Assembly (NCBI GenBank): GCA_946886405.1
Contig: CAMPIO010000010.1
Location: 1 to 62,401 of the forward strand
Reading direction: 5' to 3'
Origin: an uncultured Pseudoxanthomonas sp.
GTDB taxonomy: Bacteria > Pseudomonadota > Gammaproteobacteria > Xanthomonadales > Xanthomonadaceae
DNA length: 62,401 nt
Positions 25,130 through 36,000 of this stretch are shown here, piece after piece (position 1 is the first letter of the stretch; each line of letters opens with the position of its first letter). The notes under the pieces were generated by a model, which worked only from the letters and a program-made list of their open reading frames with translations, did no database searches and had not been told where the DNA came from. A program made the position numbers and the translations under genes.

Positions 25130-27307
25130 TCATGGCAGGCCACTTGCGTTGACAGTGCACTGCACGACCAGGGTCACCTGACCACCGACCGGCAGACTGG
25201 GGATGGTCACGCCGCCACCCAGCAATGTACTCACGGGCACCGTAGGCGACGGACAGCTCGCGCCGCCCGTGGCCGTGCAGGTGGCCGTCGGGCTGGGTGT
25301 CGTGCAGTCCTGGCCCGCACCAGCCGTGTCCGTCAGCAGCACATCGGTTGCATCCGTCGGGCCCTCGTTGCTCACCACGAGGGTGTACGTCACTGCATCG
25401 CCCGACACCACGGCCATGGGCGCGGCCGTTTTCACCACGCCGATATCCGCACGCCGCAACGTGTTGGTGAACGTACAGACGATATCGCTGCCTGGTGCGG
25501 TGGCGGCGGCGTCGAGCACGACGGTGCGTGCGGCAAGATCGGGCGTGGCGCTTCCGCCCGCGCCCAGCCCGGTGCACGTGATGTCGGTAACCTGGTACGT
25601 CGCAGGCGAAGCGCTCTCGGTGACGGTCGTGGCGGTGGATGCGGCCGTCAACGTCTGGGTGGCGCCGGCTTGCGGCGTACCGTCGGTGACCGTGGCCAGC
25701 GTCTGCGGCGCTACCCCGTTGCTGCCGCTGAATCCGAAACTGTCCACGCCACCCACACTGATCTTCCGCAGGGTCAGCTGGGCGACGACATCATCGGTAT
25801 CGGTGGCGACATTGTTGGCCGGCGTGGCGTCCACGTAGTCGTCGGGTACGCGGATCGCCGCGGTGTTGGCGACCGACGAGACGCCGACCGCCACCGTCGC
25901 GGTGACGGCGAACGTCATCGTACTGTTCGGCGGCAAGGTCGGAAGGGCGATGCCACCCGCGCTCTCCAGGGCGGCCACGGTCATCGCGCCCGAGGACGGG
26001 CACACCGCTCCGCCGGTCGTTGCGATACACGCCACCGCCGTCTTGGCCAGCCCGGCGGTCGCGGGGTCGACGAGGATCGCCAGGTCGGCGTAGTTGATCG
26101 AGTGGTTGGTGACGACGAGGGTATACGTGGTACTGCTTCCCGGCGCGACGGTATCGCTTGCCTGGTCGACGTTGCCATTGAGACCCGGCGTATTGGTCTT
26201 GGTGATGGACAGGTCCAGCAGCGCCCGTGTCAGCGTGAACTTGGCCGTCGTACCACCAGAGGTGCTCTGGGCGGAGGTCAGTGCGCCGTTCTGCGACTGC
26301 ATCGTGACGTTGGCGCTGGGTATTCCGCTGGCGTACTGGAATGAGGTGCTGAAGCCGTCCGACTCCGTCGCCGCCAGGAAATGTGCGCCGGATGCGCCGG
26401 AGGTTCCCGGGTCGGTATTGATGACCGAAGGATTCAGCAGCTCGGCGAAGCCCGGGACCGTGGCGAAATCGAGAGGGCCGCTACGGGCGTAGCCATTGAA
26501 GCCGACCAGCAACACCCCGTCGCCGGCATTCACCGGCGCCTGGCCTGCGTCGTATCCGTTCAGGCATGAAGACCAGGTTCCGGGAGCACTGACGCCCGGC
26601 ACGTATGCCAGCCCCGTGCCGCAGTTGACGGAAGAGGTTTCGACACGGGACCGCACGATGCCGGTGCCGGGGTCGCCTGTCGCGAGTTGGTTCACATGGT
26701 TGAACTGCATGGCGGAAAGCAACGCTTCGTCGCCGGCGCGGTTCGGGGAGTCCACGTTCGGCAGGCTGATGCTGAGCGTGCCGCTGCCCGTCCCACCGAG
26801 CAGCGTGCGGAGCTGGGTCTCGTACAGCGCGACGAAGTACATCTCCTGTGAGTAGCTGGTGCGGTCGGCACCGGATGATCCTGGTGCTGTCGCGAACACG
26901 TTGGCCAGACGGAGATCCCCTGACGGAGGCGCCAGCGGATTGGTCACCGTCGTCGTACCTCCCGGGCCGGTCACGGTGAACTGGATCTGCACATTCGCGC
27001 CAGCCGTCGCACCGAACGTCGGGGATGCGAAATTGCTGTTGGCGGCGGTTTCGTCACTGCAGGTAGCGGATGTTTCCGTCGTATCGGTCGTGCAGTGGTC
27101 GCGTTCGAAAGCGGCGGTGATGAACACGATACGGTTCTGTCCTGCCGCCACGTTGAAGCTGAGCGACGGGGTACCCGCAGCGCCGGCGCCCGTCGTGCTC
27201 GCGCTGGTGCCATGATCGAACGCCACCACCTGTGCCGCCGCCCTCGTGCTCACGCCCAGCGCAAGCATGAGCACAGCCGCCAACCCGGCCAGGAATCTTG
27301 TCTTCAT
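25130..27307 (-). CDS. secreted DUF11-repeat surface protein 4
   Basis: A 725-residue protein with a signal peptide (MKTRFLAGLAAVLMLALG, cleavage near AAAQ). Residues about 30-400 are a strand-rich domain unlike the other three. From about 405 come DUF11 modules (LSITKTNTPG, TYTLVVTNHS; then VVKTAAPMAVVSGDAVTYTLVVSNEGPTDATD), with a spacer module LTLRKISVGGVDSFGFSG between them. The chain ends inside a DUF11 repeat (VTLVVQCTVNASG) with no sorting signal, PEP-CTERM or beta-barrel, so the cell-surface route is unclear. It is the most diverged member of the cluster. The start at 27307 is where the signal peptide begins. Confidence 0.82.
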   Translation of the reverse strand: MKTRFLAGLAAVLMLALGVSTRAAAQVVAFDHGTSASTTGAGAAGTPSLSFNVAAGQNRIVFITAAFERDHCTTDTTETSATCSDETAANSNFASPTFGATAGANVQIQFTVTGPGGTTTVTNPLAPPSGDLRLANVFATAPGSSGADRTSYSQEMYFVALYETQLRTLLGGTGSGTLSISLPNVDSPNRAGDEALLSAMQFNHVNQLATGDPGTGIVRSRVETSSVNCGTGLAYVPGVSAPGTWSSCLNGYDAGQAPVNAGDGVLLVGFNGYARSGPLDFATVPGFAELLNPSVINTDPGTSGASGAHFLAATESDGFSTSFQYASGIPSANVTMQSQNGALTSAQSTSGGTTAKFTLTRALLDLSITKTNTPGLNGNVDQASDTVAPGSSTTYTLVVTNHSINYADLAILVDPATAGLAKTAVACIATTGGAVCPSSGAMTVAALESAGGIALPTLPPNSTMTFAVTATVAVGVSSVANTAAIRVPDDYVDATPANNVATDTDDVVAQLTLRKISVGGVDSFGFSGSNGVAPQTLATVTDGTPQAGATQTLTAASTATTVTESASPATYQVTDITCTGLGAGGSATPDLAARTVVLDAAATAPGSDIVCTFTNTLRRADIGVVKTAAPMAVVSGDAVTYTLVVSNEGPTDATDVLLTDTAGAGQDCTTPSPTATCTATGGASCPSPTVPVSTLLGGGVTIPSLPVGGQVTLVVQCTVNASGLP

Positions 27308-27447
27308 GCAGGTTTCTCGTCTTTTCCTTCCGATGGATGCCTGTCGCGATTCCGCGAGAGAAGACGCGTACAGCATTGCGCTGGACGCGTCTTCGCCGTG
27401 GACGCGCACCCGCAGGCACCTGGGCGCCCCGCGAGATCTGCGGGGGT

Positions 27448-27948
27448 TCAGCCGTTGCCGCCGCTTCCAGTACCGTTGCCGGCACACTCACCCGTGCCGA
27501 TCAGGCCGTTGTTCCAGTCGTCCAGCACACGCGACAGGGCGATCAGTTCCTGTCGCAGTTCGCTGCTCTTCGGCAGGGCCAGGATCTGGGCGGGCGTGTA
27601 CTGGGCCATCAGCTGGCTGGCGCGTGCCAGCGCGTCCGAAACGACGAGCGGGGCCTGGGCACCCAGCGCATAGTTGGCCTGTGCGGCTACCAGCTGGTGG
27701 GCAAGGATCCAGTACGCATTGCCACGCGAGGGTTCCTGGAGCACTTGCTGGTAGGTCAGGCCCGACAGGTAGAAGGGCTGGTAACGCAGGGTCAGCCAGA
27801 CGTCCGCGCTCAGGTCGCCGGCATTCTGCGCGCGGTTCTGCCAATACCCCTGGGTGAACTGGCAACCGCTTTCCGCGCGGGCATCCGCAGCGGCCGTCAG
27901 ACCGGCGGCCGCCATCAGCAGGCTCGCCGTTACGTTACGAAACAACAT
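27448..27948 (-). CDS. small exported protein with CxFTQGYW motif
   Basis: A 166-residue protein with a signal peptide (FRNVTASLLMAAAGLTAA, cleavage near ARAE). The mature protein begins SGCQFTQGYWQN, a motif seen at the N-terminus of domains in various bacterial exported and surface proteins. A helical domain (LTYQQVLQEP, GNAYWILAHQLVAAQANYALG) follows, then a Gly/Asn-rich tail with one Cys. It sits within the adhesin cluster on the same strand, so it may be an accessory surface component. Two adjacent ATGs (27951, 27948) are possible starts. Confidence 0.7.
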   Translation of the reverse strand: MLFRNVTASLLMAAAGLTAAADARAESGCQFTQGYWQNRAQNAGDLSADVWLTLRYQPFYLSGLTYQQVLQEPSRGNAYWILAHQLVAAQANYALGAQAPLVVSDALARASQLMAQYTPAQILALPKSSELRQELIALSRVLDDWNNGLIGTGECAGNGTGSGGNG

Positions 27949-28112
27949 CATGCGTGTGATCCTTGATTCGGGTGATGGTGGAACACGGCGCAATCGCGCC
28001 CATGCTGTCGACCTCCACTCACCTCACGCATACACCGCCCGCGTTGTCCGAGTGACGTCGACCCCCGTTCAATTCGTGACGGCCGTCAAAAAAAGGACAG
28101 CGCCCGCACACG

Positions 28113-28150
28113 AAAGTGAGTCGGCCACGCGCAGTGGTCGACTCACTTTT
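28113..28150 (-). terminator. long near-perfect hairpin, probable terminator
   Basis: Arms 28113-28128 and 28134-28149 pair over 16 bp with one mismatch around a GCGCA loop. On the minus strand the stem is followed by TTT, on the plus by a T. It lies just after the stop of the 1480-residue adhesin gene, so it probably ends that transcript. The rest of 27949-28200 has no gene. Confidence 0.7.
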
Positions 28151-28200
28151 ACATCGTGGTGTTCACGCAGCCTGTGGCGTGACGGAAAGCCTGTCCGGCA

Positions 28201-31200
28201 TCACGGCGTACCCGTGGCCGTGACGGTGCACTGCAATCCAACCGTGACCAGGCCGCCCACCGGGAGGCTGGGGATCGTGATGCCCGCACCCAGCAGGCTG
28301 CTCACCGGTACCGTCGGCGACGGGCAACTCGCACCACCGGTCGCCGAACAGGTCGCGGTCGTGCTCGGCGTCGTGCAGTCCTGCCCTGCCCCCGCAACGT
28401 CGGTCAGCAGGGCGTTGTTGGCCGCCAGCGGACCGTTGTTGCTGACCACGATCTGGTAGGTCACCACGTCACCACTGACCACCGGATCGGGCGATGCCGT
28501 CTTCACCACCTGGATGTCCGTCTGCTGCAGCGTGTTGGTGAACGTGCATTCGATGTTGGCACCCGTCGCTGTCGCTGCGGCATCGAGCGCCACGGTGCGG
28601 TTGACCAGGTCCGGGGTCGCCGTACCGCCTGCGCCCAGGCCCGTGCACGTGATGCCGGTCAGCTGGTAGGTGGCCGGCGTGGTGCTTTCGGTGATCGTGG
28701 TGGCGGTGCCGGCCGCCGTCAGTACCTGGGTGGCACCGCTCACCGGGCTGCCGGCCGTCGTGGTGGTCAGGGTCTGGTCGACCACGCCATTGGTGCCGGT
28801 GAAGCCGAAGCTGTCCACGCCACCGACACTGATCTTGCGGATCGTCAGCTGCGGTGCGGACGGGTCCACATCGGTGGCGGTGTTGTTGGCCGTGTTGGTT
28901 TCGACAATGTAGCTCGGCGGCGTGATGGTCACCGTGTTGGTCAGGTCACCGGTGAAACCGGCGGGGACCGTCATCGTCACGGTGTAGGTCGCCACCGAGC
29001 CCGACGGCAGGTCCAGCGCGGTGTCGTTGAGTGCACCCGTGCCGCTGGCGGCACCACAACGCGAACCACCCGAGGTGTTGGCACAGGTCCAGCTCACCGT
29101 GGCCGCATCGATGCCTGCGGGAATCGGATCGCTCACCGTGACGTTCTGCGCGCCAAAACTGGTACTCGGATTGCTCACCACGATGGTGTACGTGCGCGTC
29201 GCACCCGGCGTATAGGTGTCCGTCGGCAGATCGCTCGGCCCCGAGGCGGGCGTGTTGGTCTTGGTGACCGACAGGTCGCCACTGAAGGAGATGTTGGCGG
29301 TGGGGCAGTTGGCACCGTCTCCGTTGTTGGCCGAGGGCGAGATGTTGCTGAGCAGCGTGGCCGCACCCGAAACAGGGTCCAGGGCAAAGATGGTCGAACC
29401 GGACGAACCCAACAACATGTTGTTGAAGCCCCACATGGCCAGCGCATTGGTCAACGGGAAGGTCGGCCCAAGGGTCGTCACCGCGCCGCTGACGGGGTCA
29501 ATGCTGACCAGCTGGCTCGGGCTCGTCGTGATGTCGACGCCGTACAGGCGCCCGTTGTGCCAGGCCAGGTCGAAGGTCTGGACCGGCTGGCTCAATGTGA
29601 TCGTGGTGGCGGTGTAGGGCGTGGTGGCCAGATTCACACGGTAGAGCGTCGTGGTCGACAAACCGCTCTTCAGGTAGTAGTCGCCGGCCGGTGAAATGAC
29701 GCCGTTGTTCCAGACGGTCCCTGCTGGCAGACCCGCGATGGCGCCCAGGTTCTGGCCCGTGCCGTTGGAACCTACACGGATGAGCTCGACGATGCTTCCG
29801 CTCGTCGGCCAGCGGATGCCGTAGATGTAGTTGTCCAGCACGTTGTAGCCCACGCCGTTGCGACCGGTCGTGGAGGTGGAGGACCCCAGCGAGGTCAGCG
29901 TGAACGGCGCCGTGGTGTAGTTCACGTTGAACAGCGTCGAGATGTTCGAGGGAACCTGGTCCATGAACATCCGCGCATCGCAGGTGCCGAAGGTGGGTTG
30001 CGATGTATCGGTATCCGACGCCGTGTTGTTGCCCGGCACCGGATCGGCCTGTCCGCTCGGCGTGGCGATGTTGGCGACATTGGTCAGGTTGGCCGTCGTG
30101 CCGGCATTGACCGTGGCGGTCAGCTGGAACGTCACACTGCTGCCCGACGGCAGACTGGGAATGACGATCCCGCTGCCCTGCACCAGCGCAACCGTGGTGT
30201 TGGCGGCCGTGGGGCACGTGGCGCCGCCGGTCGGACTGCCGCAGGTCACGCCGGTCTTCGTCATGCCGGTCACCGCAGGATCGGTGAACACCGCACTGTT
30301 GGACGCGCCCGGGCCGAGGTTACTGACCACGATGGTGTAGGTCATCGCCTGGCCCGCCGTGTATACGGCCTGGTTGTTGGTCTTGGTGATGGACAGGTCG
30401 GCCGGCACGGGACAACCGTAGAGCGCGGGGCCGGAGAAGAAGAAGTCGTCCGCCGTCGCACCGCCGGTGTACACCATCTGCACGCTGGTGATGGTGGTGA
30501 CCGAGGCAGGCAACGTGACCCAGAAGTTCTCGTTCGAGGTCCGGTTGGTCTCCACCGTGGTGGTGCCGTCGAACAGGCTCGCGCCGTTCTGGGCCACCAG
30601 GGTTGCGTAGCCGGCATAGCCCGCCTGCGTGGTCATGGTCGCGTAGTCGATACCGTTGACACGCAAGGACATGGTCGAGGCATTGGAGGGCAGCGGGAAT
30701 CCGGGACTCCAGCGCCAGTTCATGTCCACGACGAAACGCCCACCGGTGCCGGTGCCCACCGAGTAGCCGCCCGCGGTGGCGAGCAACGTCGCCGTGCGTG
30801 TTTCCGTGGCGTTGTCAGTGAAGAAATTGCTTTGGAAGGGTGCGGTCGCGAACAGGTTTACCGCCGTGGCCGCCGCGCAGGAGGCAGGCGCGGGCGGCGA
30901 GGCCGTGATCGCGGTCGCCACGCTGGCGCAATGGTCGGCATCGGTACACGTGGCGCCCGCAGTGGGTGCGGTGCCGCCATTGAACGGATCGCCGCCACCA
31001 CCGACGGAGGCATGGTTGGTCACGGAAGCCGGCGATGCCGACGTCACCAGCACCGGGATCGTCAGTGCCACCGTGCCACCGGCCGGAATGGCCGTGGTCG
31101 AGGTACAGGTGACCAACATGCCGGTACTGGGAACGATGGTGGTCGCATTCTGCGCCGCCTCGTCGGAGTAGCTGCAGGTCCATCCCGTGGCCGCCGTGAA

Positions 31201-32643
31201 TCCGGTCGCGGGACGGATGCCGATGCCGGTGGGCAGCTGTTCGCGCACGGTGACGGTACCGGACGTCGCACCGGTACCGCTGTTGCTGACGTTCAAGGTA
31301 TAGGTGGCGCCGGTCCGGCCCACCGTCCACGGCCCGTTGCTCGCCTTGGTGATGGAGAGCGCAGGCACCGCCGCGGCGATCGTGAGGCGGTAGTCTTCGA
31401 CCTCGCCACTGTCGGCACGGCCCTTGCCGTCGGCGGTCTGGATCTGCGCCGTGGTATAGCCCGCGCGCAGGCGCACATAGTTGTTGCCGGCGCTCATGCC
31501 CGTGGGCGCATTGCCGTTCGCGCTGTTCCAGGCCAGGGTGACGCTGCTCGCACTGCTCGCGAAGGTCGAGCATGCGCGCTCGGTGGCGACGAAGGCGTTG
31601 TTGCGGTTGAAGTCGATCCAGCCGCATACGATGCCTGCCTTGCTGGCGCCGCTGATGGGCACGACGAGGCTGTAGCTGGTGACGGCCGAGTGGATGGAGG
31701 GGAACGTGGTGATGGCGTCTTCGTCGGCACCCGTGAGGTTGTCGCCCACGCCGATGGTGTTGTCGGCACCGGCAGCGACCGGGAACGGGCTTGCAGTGGC
31801 TGCGGTCACGTTGACGTTATCCGCATCGAGCGCGGCGCCGAGCCGCAGGTCGCCCACGATGTGGGTGGGTGCCTGCGCCGAGTTGAAGCTGGTGGTTGGC
31901 GCGTCGCTGAAATCCTCGTCCACCGTGACGGTGATGCCGAAGGTGTCGAACTCCGTCGAAGCCAGTGCGCCCGACGCGCGCAGGTCCACCGCGAACGTCA
32001 GCGAAGTGACCGTGCCGTTGACGCGGATGCTGCCGCAGCCCGCACCTGTGCCCGTCGCATTGCAGGCGGTGGCGCCGTTGAGGGTGCCGCTGGTGAACGA
32101 CGTGGCCGTGATGTTCATGTTCGTGGGCGCGCCCTGGCTGCTCAGGGTCACGCCACTCGCCGGCGATGTCAGGCGGAGAACCGGCGCGTGGTTGTCCCCG
32201 CCACTGGCGCCACCCAATCCCGACACATGCAGTACGGGGTCAGTCACGGGTTGGCTGAAGGTGATCGTTATCGTGCCGCGATCGAGGCAGACTCCGCCCG
32301 ACGGTGTGCAGGGCCCGTACACGCCGATACTCGATGAAGAATTTCCCGCCCCCACCGCAATGCCGGGCGAGTAGTACGCCGTTGCCGGGCTGCCCGTCTG
32401 GTTCAATGCCCCCTGGCCGGCAAACTGGAACGGCACCCCGCTCGCGCCGGACAGCGTGAGCGTGTAGCTGAGCCCCGACGGATAGGTCTTGGTGACCGTG
32501 GTGTTGGTGGCGACCGTTCCTCCCGAGGATGTCGTGGGAATCTGGTTGGCGTTCGCGGGCATGACCCACGCGATCAGTCCAAGGACCGTCAGTTGGAGAA
32601 AGCGTCTTGTCATCGATTTGCCCTGATATGCAAGGGTGGTCAT
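28201..32643 (-). CDS. secreted DUF11-repeat surface protein 3
   Basis: A 1480-residue protein. A signal peptide (FLQLTVLGLIAWVMPANAN) precedes a strand-rich domain, then a GEVED domain (about 235-420, ending DSGEVEDYRL), a DUF11 module, a beta domain with no obvious relative (about 590-745), a second DUF11 (PADLSITKTNNQAVYTAGQ), a DUF6923-type propeller-like domain (about 884-1120, starting FGTCDARMFMDQ), and then DUF11 / KISVGGVDSFGF / DUF11 to the end. The ATG at 32643 has AAGGGG before it and is preferred to 32613. Like its neighbours it lacks an anchor. About 460 bp in the propeller region are identical to the next gene. Confidence 0.85.
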   Translation of the reverse strand: MTTLAYQGKSMTRRFLQLTVLGLIAWVMPANANQIPTTSSGGTVATNTTVTKTYPSGLSYTLTLSGASGVPFQFAGQGALNQTGSPATAYYSPGIAVGAGNSSSSIGVYGPCTPSGGVCLDRGTITITFSQPVTDPVLHVSGLGGASGGDNHAPVLRLTSPASGVTLSSQGAPTNMNITATSFTSGTLNGATACNATGTGAGCGSIRVNGTVTSLTFAVDLRASGALASTEFDTFGITVTVDEDFSDAPTTSFNSAQAPTHIVGDLRLGAALDADNVNVTAATASPFPVAAGADNTIGVGDNLTGADEDAITTFPSIHSAVTSYSLVVPISGASKAGIVCGWIDFNRNNAFVATERACSTFASSASSVTLAWNSANGNAPTGMSAGNNYVRLRAGYTTAQIQTADGKGRADSGEVEDYRLTIAAAVPALSITKASNGPWTVGRTGATYTLNVSNSGTGATSGTVTVREQLPTGIGIRPATGFTAATGWTCSYSDEAAQNATTIVPSTGMLVTCTSTTAIPAGGTVALTIPVLVTSASPASVTNHASVGGGGDPFNGGTAPTAGATCTDADHCASVATAITASPPAPASCAAATAVNLFATAPFQSNFFTDNATETRTATLLATAGGYSVGTGTGGRFVVDMNWRWSPGFPLPSNASTMSLRVNGIDYATMTTQAGYAGYATLVAQNGASLFDGTTTVETNRTSNENFWVTLPASVTTITSVQMVYTGGATADDFFFSGPALYGCPVPADLSITKTNNQAVYTAGQAMTYTIVVSNLGPGASNSAVFTDPAVTGMTKTGVTCGSPTGGATCPTAANTTVALVQGSGIVIPSLPSGSSVTFQLTATVNAGTTANLTNVANIATPSGQADPVPGNNTASDTDTSQPTFGTCDARMFMDQVPSNISTLFNVNYTTAPFTLTSLGSSTSTTGRNGVGYNVLDNYIYGIRWPTSGSIVELIRVGSNGTGQNLGAIAGLPAGTVWNNGVISPAGDYYLKSGLSTTTLYRVNLATTPYTATTITLSQPVQTFDLAWHNGRLYGVDITTSPSQLVSIDPVSGAVTTLGPTFPLTNALAMWGFNNMLLGSSGSTIFALDPVSGAATLLSNISPSANNGDGANCPTANISFSGDLSVTKTNTPASGPSDLPTDTYTPGATRTYTIVVSNPSTSFGAQNVTVSDPIPAGIDAATVSWTCANTSGGSRCGAASGTGALNDTALDLPSGSVATYTVTMTVPAGFTGDLTNTVTITPPSYIVETNTANNTATDVDPSAPQLTIRKISVGGVDSFGFTGTNGVVDQTLTTTTAGSPVSGATQVLTAAGTATTITESTTPATYQLTGITCTGLGAGGTATPDLVNRTVALDAAATATGANIECTFTNTLQQTDIQVVKTASPDPVVSGDVVTYQIVVSNNGPLAANNALLTDVAGAGQDCTTPSTTATCSATGGASCPSPTVPVSSLLGAGITIPSLPVGGLVTVGLQCTVTATGTP
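28496..28826. repeat. adhesin module repeat, copy in gene 3
   Basis: Matches 37965-38295 (offset 9469) with no difference that I could find over 331 bp. The wider block 28245-28860 also matches 33062-33677 with about ten differences. It codes for the KISVGGVDSFGF module and the start of the last DUF11. Confidence 0.9.
29537..29998. repeat. identical 462-bp block, copy in gene 3
   Basis: Matches 35801-36262 base for base by my reading (offset 6264). It covers the N-terminal half of the DUF6923-type domain. Sequence to either side is diverged. Confidence 0.9.
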
Positions 32644-33021
32644 CGCTGCTTCCCCTTCTGCCACGTGTCAGCCTTTCGCCCGCCGAGGGCGCCATCGCCT
32701 TTCTGCCTTCCCGTCGGAGCAGGATTTCGCAGATGCACCGCCATCAGCCATGGCACACGTCGAATACGAGAGCGGGATGTACCCATGCCGTCCATCAGCA
32801 TGGCCCCCGTCTGTTGCACCGTCATACCTCTTCCCCTGTAACCATCGGATGGTGCATCCGATACTCGACCAGAGCGACGGCATGGCCGACGACTCTCACA
32901 ATTGGCAAAGATATTCGCACCAATGGTGTGTTCACCGGACACCACGGAGCCGCGGACGTAATGGAATTTACATAACCGTGCCGACGACCATCGGCACTCG
33001 ACTTGTCAGCGCAACACCCAG
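32644..33021. other. gene-free stretch between two adhesin genes
   Basis: 378 bp less GC-rich than the genes. It must contain the 5' region of the 1480-residue adhesin gene. I see no convincing promoter pair, terminator or small gene in it; short ORFs are shadows. Confidence 0.5.
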
Positions 33022-36000
33022 CTACAAGCCATCTGCGGACACCGAACATTGCACGCTGATGGTGACTTGGCCGCCCACCGGCAGGCTGGGGATCGCGATG
33101 CCCGCACCCAGCAGGCTGCTCACCGGTACCGTCGGCGACGGGCAACTCGCACCACCGGTCGCCGAACAGGTCGCGGTCGTGCTCGGCGTCGTGCAGTCCT
33201 GCCCTGCCCCCGCAACGTCGGTCAGCAGGGCGTTGTTGGCCGCCAGCGGACCGTTGTTGCTGACCACGATCTGGTAGGTCACCACGTCACCACTGACCAC
33301 CGGATCGGGCGACGCCGTCTTCACCACCTGGATGTCCGTCTGCTGCAACGTGTTGGTGAACGTGCACTCGATGTTGGCACCCGCCGTCGTTGCTGCGGCA
33401 TCGAGCGCCACGGTGCGGTTGACCAGGTCCGGAGTCGCCGTACCGCCTGCGCCCAGGCCCGTGCACGTGATGCCGGTCAGCTGATAGGTGGCCGGCGTGG
33501 TGCTTTCGGTGATCGTGGTGGCGGTGCCGGCCGCCGTCAGTACCTGGGTGGCACCGCTCACCGGGCTGCCGGCCGTCGTGGTGGTCAGGGTCTGGTCGAC
33601 CACGCCATTGGTGCCGGTGAAGCCGAAGCTGTCCACGCCACCGACACTGATCTTGCGGATCGTCAGTTGCGGTGCGGATTGATCCACATCGGTGGCGGTG
33701 TTGTTGGCGGCGTTCGTGTCGTTGATCGTGCTCGGCGGCGTGATGGTGACCGTGTTGGTCAGGTCACCCGTGAAGCCGGTCGGCACCGTCATCGTGACCA
33801 GATAAGTCGCCACGGCTCCGGCGGGAAGATCCAGGCCGGTATCGTTCAGCGCGCCGGTGCCGCTGGCGGCACCACATACCGCGCCGCCCGAGGTGGCCGC
33901 ACACGTCCAGCTCATCGTTGCCGCACTGATCCCCGCCGGCACCGGGTCGCTGACCGTGATGTTCTGCGCACCGAAGGGCCCCGCGTTGGTCACTACGACG
34001 GTGTACGTCCTTGTCTCGCCCAGTATGTAGGTATCGCCAAGCAGATCGTTGGGACCCTGCGTCGGCGTGTTGGTCTTGGTTACCGAAAGGTCTGCCGCGA
34101 ACGTGATCGGCGCAGTGGGGCAATTGGCACCATCGTTCACATTGGAACCGGGCGAACCGGAAATCAATGTGCGGGCGCCGGTAGCAAGATCGAAACTGTA
34201 GAAGCCGCCACCGTTCGCGCTGCCGAACAGCCCCGTGGGCGAGCCGAACATCGCGCCATAGTCGACGGCCGCAGTGGGTGCGCCGATGTTCGTCACGGCG
34301 CCTGTCGCAGGATTGATCGATCGCAACTGACCATTCCCCTGCACGGTGTAGATCAATCCGCCGATCCAGGCCATATCCGAGGCCTGCACGCTTGACGAAA
34401 GTGCGATCAACGTTGACGTGTTGGATTGCACGTTGATCGCCCGCAGGTTGGTCGAACCGCCACCCGCCAGCACGTACAGGATGCCCGTATCCGAGAACGT
34501 GCCCATGATCCAGCTGTCGGTCACCATGCCGCCGGCCACCGGACCCAGGTCGACTGAACTGCCGTCCGCACCCACGCGAATCAAACGATTGCCGGAGCCG
34601 CCGCCCGCATTGATGCCGTAGATGAAGTTGTCCACGGGATTGAAGCCGATCGCGTTGTAGACGTTCGCGCCCTGCCCGATGGCGGGATACGTGAATGGAT
34701 TGGTGGTGGTAACGATGTCGTAGAGCGTGGTGTTGGTGTTGGTATTCGGGCTTTGCGACAGGTACATGCCCGCAGGACACGTCGGGAACACCGGCTGGCT
34801 CTGCACGCTGTTGGTCACCGTGCACGCGATGTTGCTGCCCGCCGCCACGGCGGCGGCGTTGAGGGTGAACGAGTTGGCGCCGGGCGTCACCGTGCCCCCT
34901 GCCCCCATACCCGTGCAGGTCACGCTGCTCAGCACGAAGCCGGTCGGCATGGTTTCGGTGATGGTCGTCGCGACGCCCGGGTTGCCGAGGACCTGGGTGG
35001 CGCCGGTGACGCCCACGCCCGCCACGGTCGTGGTCAGCGTCTGGCTGGTCCAGCCATTGTTGCCGGTGAACGTGAAGGCACGCACGCCCCCCTGGCTGAC
35101 CTTGGTCAGGGTCAGGCTGACAGCCGCCTGGTCGACGTCCGTCGCGGTGTTGTTGGCGGTATTGGTTTCGACGATGTAGCTCGGCGGCGTGATGGTCACC
35201 GTGTTGGTCAGGTCACCGGTGAAACCAGCGGGGACCGTCATCGTCACCGTGTAGGTCGCCACCGAGCCCGACGGCAGGTCCAGCGCGATGTCGTTGAGTG
35301 CACCCGTGCCGCTGGCTGCGCCGCAACGCGATCCGCCCGAGGTGTTGGTGCAGGTCCAGCTCACGGTGGCCGCATCGATGCCTGCGGGAACCGGATCGCT
35401 GACCGTGACGTTCTGGGCACCGAAGCTGGTGCTGGGATTGCTCACCACGATGGTGTACGTGCGCGTCTCACCCGGCGTGTAGGTGTCCGTCGGCAGGTCG
35501 CTCGGCCCCGAGGCCGGCGTGTTGGTCTTGGTGACCGACAGGTCGCCGTTGAAGGCAATGTTGGCGGTGGGGCAGTTGGCACCATCGCCGTTGTTGGCCG
35601 AAGGCGAGATGTTGCTCAGCAATGTGGCCGCGCCAGTGTCCGGGTCTATCGCATAGATGCTCCCCCCGGATGAACCCAGCAACATGTTGTTGAAGCCCCA
35701 CATGGCCAGCGCATTGGTCAACGGAGAGGTCGGCCCGAGGGTTGTCACCGCGCCGCTGACCGGGTCGATGCTGACCAGTCGCGGAGTTGTCGTGATGTCC
35801 ACGCCGTACAGGCGCCCGTTGTGCCAGGCCAGGTCGAAGGTCTGGACCGGCTGGCTCAATGTGATCGTGGTGGCGGTGTAGGGCGTGGTGGCCAGATTCA
35901 CACGGTAGAGCGTCGTGGTCGACAAACCGCTCTTCAGGTAGTAGTCGCCGGCCGGTGAAATGACGCCGTTGTTCCAGACGGTCCCTGCTGGCAGACCCGC

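Noticed and set aside
29998..32337. 779-residue open frame antisense to adhesin 3
   Set aside because: An Arg/Gly/His-rich shadow of a GC-rich repetitive gene; no domain or start signal.
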